Part shown: in pieces, positions 29,990-38,549 of the stretch
How the letters are laid out: each line of letters begins with the position of its first letter
How positions within the stretch are numbered: the stretch's first letter is position 1
DNA from: Streptomyces hygroscopicus
GTDB lineage: Bacteria; Actinomycetota; Actinomycetes; Streptomycetales; Streptomycetaceae
Reading direction: 5' to 3'
Assembly (NCBI GenBank): GCA_002021875.1
Contig: CP018627.1
Coordinates: forward strand, 1,860,001 to 1,924,000
DNA: 64,000 nt
Position numbers and translations under genes: made by a program
The notes under the pieces: generated by a model
Seen by the model: the letters and a program-made list of their open reading frames with translations, nothing else
Databases searched by the model: none
What the model was told of the DNA's origin: nothing

Positions 29990-30042
29990 GCGGCCAGAAG
30001 CTATCAACGCGGTCGGCCCGCGCTCCAGGTCTGCCGCGGCGA

Positions 30043-30061
30043 TAGGGGGGTAATCAGGGGT
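30043..30061 (-). promoter_or_regulatory. Candidate operator upstream of rmlA
   Basis: On the coding strand this reads ACCCCTGATTACCCCCCTA: two CCCCT/CCCCCCT half-sites about 55-70 bp before the rmlA start. The arrangement resembles the ACCCCTAA and ACCCCCCTA pair at 36528-36550 and the repeated ACCCCTAA boxes at 28087-28114. No convincing -10/-35 can be named. Confidence 0.45.
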
Positions 30062-30072
30062 GGTCTTGGAAC

Positions 30073-30098
30073 AGGGGTGGCATCATGCGGCCACCCCT
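30073..30098 (-). terminator. 9-bp hairpin between the LAL gene and rmlA
   Basis: AGGGGTGGC (30073-30081) and GCCACCCCT (30090-30098) are perfect inverted repeats around an 8-base loop, starting 27 bp after the LAL stop. It probably terminates the regulator transcript. Because it carries the AGGGGT core seen in the nearby boxes it might also serve as an operator for rmlA. Confidence 0.55.
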
Positions 30099-30124
30099 TC
30101 CGCGGGACCTCGCCCCGTCAGCGC

Positions 30125-32998
30125 TCAGGCGATTTCATCCACCTGGGCCCGCAGCGCGGTCGGCAGCTGCTGGCGACTCCTGATATTCAGTTTGCGGTAC
30201 ACCCGCGTCAAATGCTGTTCAACTGTGCTGATGGTGATGAAGAGGCTGGCGGCTATTTCCCGGTTCGTATAGCCGTCCACCGCCAGGGCGGCGACCCGGG
30301 CCTCGGATTCGCTGAGCTTCGTCCCCAGGGACGGCGGCACCGCCGGTTTCGGGCCGAGCGGTCCGGACACCGGCCGCACCACCGGCCGTGGATCGCGGGC
30401 CTCCAGACCGGAGTCGAGGCGGATCCGGTCACACAGCTCCTCGGCGCCGCACTCCTTGGCCATCCGCCAGGCCCGGCCGGTGATGGCGTCGGCCCGTCCG
30501 AGCTCCCCCGAGCCGCGCAGCGTACGGCCCAGGTCGTCCAGCGCCCGGGCCAGCTCCAGCCGGTCGCCGGAGCACTGCAGCTCCTCCACGGCCTGGCCGA
30601 GCAGCCGGGACCGGTTGTCGATGTCGCCCGCGGCGGCCAGTAACCGCAGGGAGACGCCGCGGACCCGGGAGTCCCCGGCGCCGTTCCTGGCCAGCTGCTC
30701 GGAGACCAGGTTCGCGGCCTTCTCCCGGTCGCCGAGCTCCAGCCACGCCTCGGCGGCGTCGGAGCGCCAGGGCAGCAGCGCGGGCTGGTCGAGCTCCCAC
30801 AGCTGGGCGAGCCGGCCGGCCATCAGGAATTCGCCGAGCGCCGCGTTGATGCGGTTGGTGGCCAGGTAGTAGCGGCCGCGGGCGCGGGTGTAGCCGAGTC
30901 CGTAGATGCTCTTGAACAGCGCCTCGGGGACCGGGCGGCTCAGCTGCCGCGCCGCCGCGTCGTACTTGCCCATCGCCGTGTACGCGAGGATCTGGCTGGC
31001 CAGCGGACCGCCGATGAAGACGCTTCCGTCGCTGCCGGGCACGATGTCCAGGGCGGTGGTCGCATAGGCCGCCGACTCCACGAGGTTGCCCTGCCGCAGG
31101 GCGATCTCGGCCCGGATCGAGGCGAAGATGGCCCGCCAGCCCGGTGCCCGGCGCCGCTCGGCCTCCTCCATCAGCGAATCGCACCACGGCGCCGCCTTGT
31201 CCGGGCGGCCCGCGTACACCAGCGCGTTCACCGAGTTGACGATGGGTTCGAAGGTGGCGTCGGTGAGCGGCGAGACCTCGAGCACCTTCTCCGCCGCGGC
31301 GACCGGCGACTCCTCGCTCCCCCCGCGGCCGAAGAAGCCGCTGAACGCCGCCGTGATCGTCGACAGCGAGGAGGGTCTGCGGGATCTGAGCGAGGTACGG
31401 GAGGCGCCGTCCTCGCCCTGGCGCGCCGCGGCCCCGGGGCCGCGGTCCGGCGCACCGGCGTCCTGGGCCCAGCGGGCGGTCATCCGGAAGTGGGCCATCG
31501 AGGTGGGTCCCGCGTTGCTCATGACGGCGTTGAGCCGGCCGATGGCACCGCGCGCCTCCTCGATCCGGCCGTGGGCGAGCAACAGCTCGATCAGCCGCCC
31601 GATATGGGAGGCGGGCAGCCGGTCGGCGCACAGCGCGGCCAGCGGCTCCTCCAGCATCCGCTCGGACGCCGAGGGGTTGAGCCGCCACATGATCCCGGCG
31701 GTGCCGATCCTGATGCCGGCCCGCAGCTCCTCGTCCTGGCAGGCCGCGTACGCCAGCTCCAGGCAGGCGACCGCCAGCTTGGCGTCGTCCTCGGCGAGCG
31801 CCTGCTGCGCGGCGTCCCGCAGCAGCGGCACCGCCCAGGGCTCGTCGGCGGCCTGTGCCGCGAGCAGATGGCGGGCCACGGCGAGGGTGGCCCCGCCACC
31901 CTGGTGCAGCAGGACGGCGGCGCGGCGGTTCATGTCCAGCCGGACCTCGGGGTCCATGTCCTCCAGCACCGCGGCCTCGACATACGGGTGGCGGAAGGCG
32001 AGGCCGCCGACGAGGCCCGCCGCGTCCAGCGCGGCGACTCCGCGCCGGGTTCCGGCGGAGCCGATGCGCAGCAGCCGGCCGAGGAGTTCGGAGGAGGCGG
32101 ACGCGCCGAGCACCGCGATGCCCTCGGCGAGCCGGGAGACGGTGTGCCCGCTGCGGTAGACGCACGTGAGCACGGCCTGGACGAACATGTCGCCCACCAC
32201 GGGTTCCACGGCGCGACCGTGCCGTGGAGGCGCCCCGGCGGTGCGGTAATCGTCTATCACCGCGCGTAGCAACAACGGATTTCCGCCGCTCACCTCATAC
32301 CAGCTGTAGGCCACATCGGCCGTATCCGGAAGTCCCAGACGGGTGGTCAGCAGATGTGCGGTCTCCTCCCAGGACAGCCTCTCCAGCCGCAGCCGCTGGA
32401 AATTGGGCTGGCGCAGCAGTTCGGTATTGAAGACGGCGTCTTTCTGATCGCTGTCCGTCGCCTGTGCGAACACCATGAGCAGTTTGGCGGAGTGTGAACG
32501 GGTCGCCAGATACAGCAGGTACTGGAGTGACTCCGCGTCGACGAGCTGGAGTTCGTCGACGCAGATCACCACCGGTTCGCGGGAGGCGAGTTCACACAGC
32601 GCGGCACGGAACTCCCGGGCTCCCTGAATATGCGGCGGGGTCACGCCGGCGGGGTCGCCACCAGGGGTTTCGCGGGGCTGTGCGGCGTCGAGGGCGCCCT
32701 GGTCGAGCGCCTCGCGCAGATGGTCGGCGGTCGCCTTGGGCAGCCGGGGCGAGTCCAGAAGCTGGCGCAGTGTGCCGAGCGGAGCCCGGTCGGCCGACGT
32801 TCCGTATGCCTTGAGGACGAGGGCTCCGGCCTTCGCCGCATGGGCCGTGACGGCCTCGAGCGTATAGGTCTTGCCGCAGCCGACCGCACCCTCGACGAGC
32901 ACGATGCCCGCTTCCCCGGACAGGCACCGGGAAAACGCCCGGCGAAGTCTCTCGAATTGTGCGTCGAATTGTCTGGCTCTGGCCGATGAAAATACCAT
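30125..32998 (-). CDS. LAL-family LuxR transcriptional regulator (cluster-situated activator) with a TTA codon
   Basis: A large ATP-binding LuxR-type regulator of 957 residues, the class of pathway activator found in many macrolide clusters. It has Walker A GAVGCGKT (37-44), a Walker B-like VVICVDELQ, a long helical repeat middle, and a C-terminal LuxR helix-turn-helix (about 888-950; SESEARVAALAVDGYTNREI followed by STVEQHL). The start is the ATG at 32998 with GGGGG eight bases upstream; an in-frame GTG at 33007 has poorer spacing. Leu786 is encoded by TTA (plus-strand 30641-30643, in frame), a codon read in Streptomyces only by the bldA tRNA, so production is probably tied to development. 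Likely targets are the PKS, rmlAB and KAS III units; this is inference from shared upstream motifs. Confidence 0.93.
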   Translation of the reverse strand: MVFSSARARQFDAQFERLRRAFSRCLSGEAGIVLVEGAVGCGKTYTLEAVTAHAAKAGALVLKAYGTSADRAPLGTLRQLLDSPRLPKATADHLREALDQGALDAAQPRETPGGDPAGVTPPHIQGAREFRAALCELASREPVVICVDELQLVDAESLQYLLYLATRSHSAKLLMVFAQATDSDQKDAVFNTELLRQPNFQRLRLERLSWEETAHLLTTRLGLPDTADVAYSWYEVSGGNPLLLRAVIDDYRTAGAPPRHGRAVEPVVGDMFVQAVLTCVYRSGHTVSRLAEGIAVLGASASSELLGRLLRIGSAGTRRGVAALDAAGLVGGLAFRHPYVEAAVLEDMDPEVRLDMNRRAAVLLHQGGGATLAVARHLLAAQAADEPWAVPLLRDAAQQALAEDDAKLAVACLELAYAACQDEELRAGIRIGTAGIMWRLNPSASERMLEEPLAALCADRLPASHIGRLIELLLAHGRIEEARGAIGRLNAVMSNAGPTSMAHFRMTARWAQDAGAPDRGPGAAARQGEDGASRTSLRSRRPSSLSTITAAFSGFFGRGGSEESPVAAAEKVLEVSPLTDATFEPIVNSVNALVYAGRPDKAAPWCDSLMEEAERRRAPGWRAIFASIRAEIALRQGNLVESAAYATTALDIVPGSDGSVFIGGPLASQILAYTAMGKYDAAARQLSRPVPEALFKSIYGLGYTRARGRYYLATNRINAALGEFLMAGRLAQLWELDQPALLPWRSDAAEAWLELGDREKAANLVSEQLARNGAGDSRVRGVSLRLLAAAGDIDNRSRLLGQAVEELQCSGDRLELARALDDLGRTLRGSGELGRADAITGRAWRMAKECGAEELCDRIRLDSGLEARDPRPVVRPVSGPLGPKPAVPPSLGTKLSESEARVAALAVDGYTNREIAASLFITISTVEQHLTRVYRKLNIRSRQQLPTALRAQVDEIA

Positions 32999-33572
32999 TG
33001 CTCGCACCCCCGAATGCGACGCGAAGCACTGCTCACGGCAGCCCGCACGACTTCCAGCAAGCTATACGCCCGCCTGCCACGCCACCATCGCCGCACGTAA
33101 AATCATCGTTAACGAATTACCAATTCTGAGCGGACTGCCCGACGATCGACAAAATCGATGCGATCGAGCCGGCCCCTACCTGGGGCAACACCGCGGAGCC
33201 GAAGTGCACCAACACCCTGACAACTCTGCGCCACCCCCGTTCACGTGGGCATTTGTTCGGAGGCGCCAGCATACACGAGACCCCCTAGCAGCACCCGGGA
33301 CAGCTCATGACATCCTTGACTTCGGCACTAAGTGGTCATCGATTGAGGCACTCCGGGATCCCCTTCGAACATTTATTTGCCCGTTTTGAGCGCTAATGCG
33401 ATTCTTATGTCTGTTGCCGCTGGTAACCGCAAGCGATTCGCCGGGAATTCTCATGCCATAAAGCGGACAGAGACGTGGCGCGCCAATCCCTGTCACAATG
33501 AATTCCGCAGCCACACATCCAACCCACACATCCAGCCCTTGGACTATTCCAATGGCACGTGCATGCCCATTG
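32999..33572. promoter_or_regulatory. Non-coding region upstream of the LAL regulator
   Basis: 574 bp with lower GC than its surroundings and no credible gene on either strand. It holds a perfect 10-bp palindrome TCGTTAACGA (33106-33115) about 110 bp before the LAL start, and a lone ACCCCCTA (33280-33287) resembling the candidate cluster operator. It should contain the LAL promoter; no -10/-35 pair can be assigned with confidence. Confidence 0.4.
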
Positions 33573-35291
33573 TCATCGCTCGTGGAGGTGCAGCCCCCTG
33601 CCGCCCTTGCGGCCCAGGTGACCCGCCTCGACCAGCCGCTCCAGATGGCGGGCCGGCGCCAGGGCCGGATCCCGGAAGGTGCCGTGCAGGGTGCGCTGGA
33701 TGGCGAGGGAGACATCGAGCCCGATCACATCCAGCAGACGCAGCGGACCCATCGGATAGTCCTGCCCGGCCGCCATCACCGTGTCGATGTCCGCGGCGGT
33801 GGCCCAGCCCTCCTGAACCATCGCCACCGCGCTGTTCAGATAGGGAAAGAGCAGGGCGTTGACGATGAAACCGGCCCGGTCCGGGCAGTCCACCGCACGC
33901 TTGCCGAGCGCCGCGGCCACCGCGTGCGCCGTGCCCAGCGCCTCCTTGGAGGTGAGCACGGTGTACACCACCTCGACCAGCCGCATCACCGGGGCGGGGT
34001 TGAAGAAGTGCATCCCGATGACGTCCTCGGGCCGCCGCGTCGCCATCGCGCACTCGATGACGGGCAGGCTCGAGGTGGAGGTGGCCAGCACCGCCCCCGG
34101 TGCGCACACCCGGTCCAGATCGGCGAAGACGGCCCGCTTGACGTCGATGTCCTCCGCCACGGCCTCGACCACCAGGTCGCAGGTGCCGAGCGCCTGAAGT
34201 TCACGTCCCGCGGTCAGCCGGTCCATCGACTCGGTGAGCAGCCCGGGCGCCAGCTTGCCGCGCCGCACCCCCCGCTCCAGCGAGCGCTCGACGGCGGCCG
34301 TGGCCTCCTTCGCGCGCAGCTCGCTCCGGGCCACCAGCACCGTCGGATAGCCGGAGCGCGCACACACCTCCGCGATGCCGACGGCCATCGTGCCCGAGCC
34401 CACCACGCCGATCCGCCGTACCGCGCGGGCCGGTACGGGCTCGCCGAGGCCGTCCCCCTCCCCGCCCCGCGCGGCGCCGCCCGCCTCGTACTCGTAGAAG
34501 CCGCGGCCCGCCTTCACCCCCAGCAGACCGGCGGTCACCATATGGGCCAGGGTGGGCGCGGGCGCGTACCGTGGATCGCCGGTGCGCTCGTACAGCGCCT
34601 CCAGGGAGTCCCGCGCGGTGTCCAGGCCCATGGCGTCGAGCTGGGCCAGCGGCCCCATCGGCAGTCCGCAGCCGAGCGTCATGGCGGTGTCGATGCTGTC
34701 GCGCGAGGCGTAGCGCCGCTCGTACATGCCCACGGCGTTGTTGAGGTACGCCATGGTGAGCGCGCCGCCGATGAAGCCCGGCCGGTCGGCCACCGGCACC
34801 GGGATCCGGCCCAGGTCGCGTACCAGTTCCCGGACGTCCGCCAGGACCGCGTCGCCGGTGAGCGGGGTGCCCACCACCTCCACCGCCCGGTCCTCGCGGT
34901 CGGGGCCCAGCGGGAAGAGGTGCAGCCCCACCGTGCGGTCGGTCCGGCCGGAGCCGAAGGCGATCTCGGTCACCGGCAGTCCGGTGGTCGTGGTGGCGAA
35001 CACCGTCTCCGGCGGACAGTCGGCGTGGGCGCGGGCGAGCAGCCGCCGCTTGGTCTCCAGCCGTTCGGGGACCGCCTCGACCACCAGATCGGCCCGTGCG
35101 GCCGCCGCGGGGTCGGTGGTGAACTCGACGGCGGATTCCGCCGCGGTCACCCGCCCCCGGCCGCGCCGCAGGGCCGCCTCGTCCCGCTCCACGGCGATCA
35201 CCCGCCGACCGCCGCGGACCAGGGCGTCCACGAGGTGGCGGCCGGTGGTGCCGAGCCCGAACACCGCGACGGTGGGAAAGCGCTGTGCCAT
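33573..35291 (-). CDS. Tandem-domain 3-hydroxyacyl-CoA dehydrogenase
   Basis: NAD(P)-dependent reduction of a 3-ketoacyl-CoA, or the reverse. 572 residues from the ATG at 35291 with AAAGGA eight bases upstream. Two homologous halves, each about 285 residues, each with a Rossmann GxGxxG (GLGTTG near 12; GSGTMAVG near 297) and a C-terminal helical domain. The second half is canonical, with catalytic His428 in MHFFNP. In the first half the same site reads LHLFPLGP (His124), so it is altered and may be non-catalytic. It follows KAS III by 38 bp in one operon. In clusters using alkylmalonyl extenders, KAS III plus this enzyme make the 3-hydroxyacyl-CoA precursor of an enoyl-CoA for reductive carboxylation. 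That role is inferred here. Confidence 0.88.
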   Translation of the reverse strand: MAQRFPTVAVFGLGTTGRHLVDALVRGGRRVIAVERDEAALRRGRGRVTAAESAVEFTTDPAAAARADLVVEAVPERLETKRRLLARAHADCPPETVFATTTTGLPVTEIAFGSGRTDRTVGLHLFPLGPDREDRAVEVVGTPLTGDAVLADVRELVRDLGRIPVPVADRPGFIGGALTMAYLNNAVGMYERRYASRDSIDTAMTLGCGLPMGPLAQLDAMGLDTARDSLEALYERTGDPRYAPAPTLAHMVTAGLLGVKAGRGFYEYEAGGAARGGEGDGLGEPVPARAVRRIGVVGSGTMAVGIAEVCARSGYPTVLVARSELRAKEATAAVERSLERGVRRGKLAPGLLTESMDRLTAGRELQALGTCDLVVEAVAEDIDVKRAVFADLDRVCAPGAVLATSTSSLPVIECAMATRRPEDVIGMHFFNPAPVMRLVEVVYTVLTSKEALGTAHAVAAALGKRAVDCPDRAGFIVNALLFPYLNSAVAMVQEGWATAADIDTVMAAGQDYPMGPLRLLDVIGLDVSLAIQRTLHGTFRDPALAPARHLERLVEAGHLGRKGGRGLHLHER

Positions 35292-35329
35292 GCCGATGAG
35301 TCCTTTCACTGGCTGGGACCTTGGGTTGG

Positions 35330-36370
35330 TCACGAACCGCCGTGGCCGTCCTGCCACCTGACGAGCGCCGCGCCGAGCGACATCCCGCCGCCGAAACCGG
35401 CCAGCAGCAGCAACTCCCCGTCGGTGAACACGCCCTGCCGCCGGGCGTCGTCGAGCGCCAGTGGGATGGAGGCGGCGCTGGTGTTGCCGTGCTCGGCCAC
35501 CGTCAGATGCGTGCGCGCCCGCGGCAGCCCGAGGTCCGGGAGCGCCTTGGCCAGCAGCACGCCATTGGCCTGATGGGGAATGAAGTGATCCACGCTCGCG
35601 GCGTCCGTGCGATGCGCGGCCAGCAGGGCCCGTATCGCACGCGGCAGCTCGGCGAGAACGTACTCGCTGACCGCGCGGCCCCGCATCCGGAAGAAGTGGC
35701 CCCCGTCGGCGAGGGTCTTCTCCGACGCCGGCGCGCGGCTGCCGCCCGCCGGCACCTGGATCAGCTCGTGGAGTGCGCCGTCGCTGGTGAGCAGCGATCC
35801 GGTGAGGCCGTAGCCGGGGCGCACGGGTCCCAGCACCACCGCCCCCGCCCCGTCGCCGAAGAGCACCGCGGTGCGCCGGTCGGTGCGGTCGATGATGCGG
35901 GAGTAGACATCGGCGCCGATCACCAGGGCGTACGGGGCAGGGGCGCCGGAGCCGGCCGCCAGCAGCCCGGCCGCCGTCACCAGGGCGAACACGAAGCCGC
36001 TGCAGACCGCGTTGATGTCGAAGGCGGCGGCGCCCGTGGCGCCGATCCGGTCCTGCACCAGACAGGCGGTGGCGGGCTGGGGGTGATCGGGGGTCGAGGT
36101 GGCCACCACGATCCAGCCGAGCTGACCGGCGCGGATCCCGGCGTCCGCGAGGGCGGCGCGGGCCGCCTCCACGGCCAGGTCGGAGGTGGCCTCGTGGTCG
36201 GCGGCGTAACGGCGGCGCCGGATCCCGGTCTTGGCCGAGATCCACTCCGCGGTCACTCCGGCGCGCTCGGCCACCAGCTCATTGGACACGGCCTCGGCCG
36301 GCAGATAGGAGCCGGTGCCGAGGATCCCGACGGGCCGGCCGCCCGGTGTCCGGACCGGATGGTCGGTCAT
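35330..36370 (-). CDS. FabH-like 3-oxoacyl-ACP synthase III (KAS III)
   Basis: Condenses an acyl-CoA with a malonyl thioester to start a short beta-ketoacyl chain. 346 residues, normal family length, with the complete triad Cys123 (NAVCSGF), His266 (IPHQANG) and Asn296 (EHGNTSA). Start at the ATG at 36370, with GGGAGAG close upstream. It leads a two-gene unit with the tandem 3-hydroxyacyl-CoA dehydrogenase. It is separated from the rest of primary fatty acid genes and shares the GGTTAGGGGT motif with the PKS promoter. It more likely serves extender or starter supply for the polyketide than housekeeping fatty acid synthesis. The substrate cannot be read from the sequence. Confidence 0.92.
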   Translation of the reverse strand: MTDHPVRTPGGRPVGILGTGSYLPAEAVSNELVAERAGVTAEWISAKTGIRRRRYAADHEATSDLAVEAARAALADAGIRAGQLGWIVVATSTPDHPQPATACLVQDRIGATGAAAFDINAVCSGFVFALVTAAGLLAAGSGAPAPYALVIGADVYSRIIDRTDRRTAVLFGDGAGAVVLGPVRPGYGLTGSLLTSDGALHELIQVPAGGSRAPASEKTLADGGHFFRMRGRAVSEYVLAELPRAIRALLAAHRTDAASVDHFIPHQANGVLLAKALPDLGLPRARTHLTVAEHGNTSAASIPLALDDARRQGVFTDGELLLLAGFGGGMSLGAALVRWQDGHGGS

Positions 36371-36665
36371 CTGGCTCTCCCGGCCCGCGCGGCCACCGCC
36401 GCCTTCACCGGTGCCATCGCTGTGGTAGCTGTCCGCGGGGTTCGGCGGTGCTCGAGAAGAAGCATTGAGTGGTTCCCTCCGGATCCATGCCGGGCTTTGA
36501 CGCTACGGACCGGGCACGGCACGGATAACCCCTAACCCATCACCCCCCTAGGCCCCCTACCGGATGAACCCGGTCCGCCGTATGAGCCGGCGCATGGCGG
36601 GCACCCGCCCAAGGTGGTACCGATACATGCAGGCCGAAGGCAGACCGGCTCAGGGAGCGGCCCCC
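36371..36665. promoter_or_regulatory. Divergent promoter region between KAS III and the LMF-like gene, with CCCCTA boxes
   Basis: Contains ACCCCTAA (36528-36535), ACCCCCCTA (36542-36550) and GCCCCCTA (36552-36559). On the minus strand the first box extends to GGTTAGGGGT, identical to the PKS upstream repeats. The boxes lie about 160-190 bp before the KAS III start and 105-140 bp before the plus-strand membrane gene, so either or both may be regulated. Confidence 0.5.
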
Positions 36666-38111
36666 ATGGAGTGGTTCACCTCATCCGACTACTGGCTGAG
36701 CCGACTCGTCTTCCAACGGGGGCTGGCCGCCGTCTATCTGATCGCCTTTCTGACGGCGGCCCTGCAGGGCCGGGCGCTGCTCGGCGAGCGGGGGCTGACC
36801 CCGGTGCCGCGCTTCCTCGAGCGGGTGCCGTTCCGGCGCTCGCCCAGCCTGTTCCATCTGCACTACTCCGACCGGTTCTTCGTCTGCTGCGCCTGGCTGG
36901 GGGCCGCGCTGTCGGCCGCGCTGCTGGTGGGGGCCGCGGACCGGACGCCCCTGGCGGTCGCGATGGTGGCGTGGCTGGTGCTGTGGCTGCTGTATCTGTC
37001 GATCGTCAACGTGGGACAGGTGTGGTACGGCTTCGGCTGGGAGTCCCTGCTGCTGGAGTCGGGGTTCCTCGCCGTCTTCCTGGGCAATGAGCACACCGCG
37101 CCGCCCGTGCTCATCCTGTGGCTGCTGCGCTGGCTGCTGTTCCGGGTGGAGTTCGGCGCCGGGCTGATCAAGATCCGTGGGGACCGCTGCTGGCGGGACT
37201 TGACGTGTCTCTACTACCACCATGAGACCCAGCCGATGCCGGGGCCGCTGAGCTGGTTCTTCCACCATCTGCCGAGGCCGCTGCACCGGGCGGAGGCGGC
37301 GGCCAACCATGTGGCGCAACTGATCGTGCCGGTGCTGCTGTTCACCCCGCAACCGGTCGCGAGCGTGGCGGCGGGGATCGTCGTGGTCACCCAACTGTGG
37401 CTGGTGGCCTCCGGGAACTTCTCCTGGCTCAACTGGCTGACGATCCTGCTGGCGCTCCCGGCGGTCGACGGGCGCCGCGCCGCCGAGGTGCTGGGCCTGT
37501 CCCGGCCGCCGCCCCTCGCCGCTCCCCCGGTCTGGTACGAGGTGGTGGTACTGGCCGCCACCGCGCTGGTGCTGGTGCTCAGCTACTGGCCGGCCCGCAA
37601 TCTGCTGTCGGGCCGTCAGCTGATGAACTATTCGTTCAACCCGCTGCACCTGGTCAACACCTACGGGGCCTTCGGCAGCATCAGCCGCGGCCGGCAGGAG
37701 GTGGTGATCCAGGGCACCGGCGACGCCGTCCTCACCCCGGACACGGTCTGGAAGGACTACGAGTTCCGGGGCAAGCCGGGCGATGTGCGGCGGAGGCCGC
37801 GCCAATACGCCCCGTACCATCTGCGGCTGGACTGGATGATGTGGTTCGCGGGGCTCTCGCCCGCCTACGCCGGGTCCTGGTTCACCCCGCTGATCGGCAA
37901 GCTGCTGGTCAACGACCGGGCGACGGTGAAGCTGCTGCGCGCCACCCCCTTCCCGGGGACGCCGCCCACCCATCTGCGCGCGCGGCTGTATCTCTACCGC
38001 TTCACCACCCCGGCGGAACGGCGGGCCACCGGGGCCTGGTGGCATCGGACCCTGCTGAGCGAGTTTCTGCCGCCGGTCAGGCTGGAGGACCACGGCTCGT
38101 CGCGGGCGTGA
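36666..38111 (+). CDS. Lipase maturation factor (LMF1)-like integral membrane protein
   Basis: A multi-pass membrane protein of 481 residues of the LMF/DUF1222 family. The eukaryotic member helps lipases fold in the ER; the bacterial role is unknown. Visible marks are the N-terminal WLSRLVFQRGLAAVYLIAF, several hydrophobic segments up to about residue 330, the conserved segment FRVEFGAGLIKIRGDRCWRD in the middle, and a soluble C-terminal domain with YHLRLDWMMWFA. The ATG at 36666 follows GGGAG by eight bases and gives the conserved MEWF start. An ATG at 36627 with AAGGTGG upstream is also possible. Divergent from KAS III across a shared promoter region. Its membership of the polyketide cluster is uncertain. 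Confidence 0.85.
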   Translation: MEWFTSSDYWLSRLVFQRGLAAVYLIAFLTAALQGRALLGERGLTPVPRFLERVPFRRSPSLFHLHYSDRFFVCCAWLGAALSAALLVGAADRTPLAVAMVAWLVLWLLYLSIVNVGQVWYGFGWESLLLESGFLAVFLGNEHTAPPVLILWLLRWLLFRVEFGAGLIKIRGDRCWRDLTCLYYHHETQPMPGPLSWFFHHLPRPLHRAEAAANHVAQLIVPVLLFTPQPVASVAAGIVVVTQLWLVASGNFSWLNWLTILLALPAVDGRRAAEVLGLSRPPPLAAPPVWYEVVVLAATALVLVLSYWPARNLLSGRQLMNYSFNPLHLVNTYGAFGSISRGRQEVVIQGTGDAVLTPDTVWKDYEFRGKPGDVRRRPRQYAPYHLRLDWMMWFAGLSPAYAGSWFTPLIGKLLVNDRATVKLLRATPFPGTPPTHLRARLYLYRFTTPAERRATGAWWHRTLLSEFLPPVRLEDHGSSRA

Positions 38112-38130
38112 CACCAGGCCGGGCCGACGC

Positions 38131-38445
38131 TCAGCCGGCGGCACCCTTCGCGTTCGGAGTCTCGGCGCCCGGCGGGGGGTTGCGCAACACGGCATAGCCG
38201 ACACCGACGCCCACCGCGATCGGCCATTCCAGCACTCCGGCGAGGCCCATCGCGCCGAGGCCGAGATAGAGCGGAAGCCCGCCCTTGGCGGGCAGGATCC
38301 GCCGTGCGGTCCTGATCGGCATCGTGGCCACGCTCGCCGTGGCCATGGCGGCGCGGGGGACGGTGAAGGTGACGGTGCGGTCCTTCCCGTGGGACGCGCC
38401 CGCCTTCCGGGTGTCGGTCGTCCTGGCTGTCGTCGCTGCGCTCAC
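38131..38445 (-). CDS. Small membrane protein of unknown function
   Basis: 104 residues from a GTG at 38445 with a strong AGGAGG site a few bases upstream, which is the main support that it is real. The N-terminal half is polar and basic (TARTTDTRK, RTARRILPAKGG). The C-terminal half has one or two hydrophobic segments (LYLGLGAMGLAGVLEW, IAVGVGVGYAVL), then a short polar tail. Convergent with the LMF-like gene (20 bp gap) and divergent from the P-type ATPase. I recognise no family; the context suggests a partner of the ATPase, which is a guess. Confidence 0.7.
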   Translation of the reverse strand: MSAATTARTTDTRKAGASHGKDRTVTFTVPRAAMATASVATMPIRTARRILPAKGGLPLYLGLGAMGLAGVLEWPIAVGVGVGYAVLRNPPPGAETPNAKGAAG

Positions 38446-38549
38446 GCCTTCCTCCTACCGGATGTCGCTTTGGTTACTTTATGGCGTAATTAGGTAAGTA
38501 TAGGCCGAATTTACGATCCGGCATATCAGGACCGAGGGGAGAGCAGCCG
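38446..38549. promoter_or_regulatory. AT-rich divergent promoter region of the P-type ATPase
   Basis: About 104 bp, strikingly AT-rich for this window (tttatggcgtaattagg region at 38479-38500), between two strongly translated divergent starts. It must hold promoters for both; exact -10/-35 elements are not assigned. Confidence 0.4.

Noticed and set aside
32251..32280. A possible second TTA codon in the LAL gene near 32250
   Set aside because: The taa seen on the plus strand falls across GAT-TAC codons and is out of frame.
35292..36245. N-terminal extension of the 3-hydroxyacyl-CoA dehydrogenase
   Set aside because: It reads through the KAS III gene in another frame; the ATG at 35291 has a strong ribosome site and begins the Rossmann fold.
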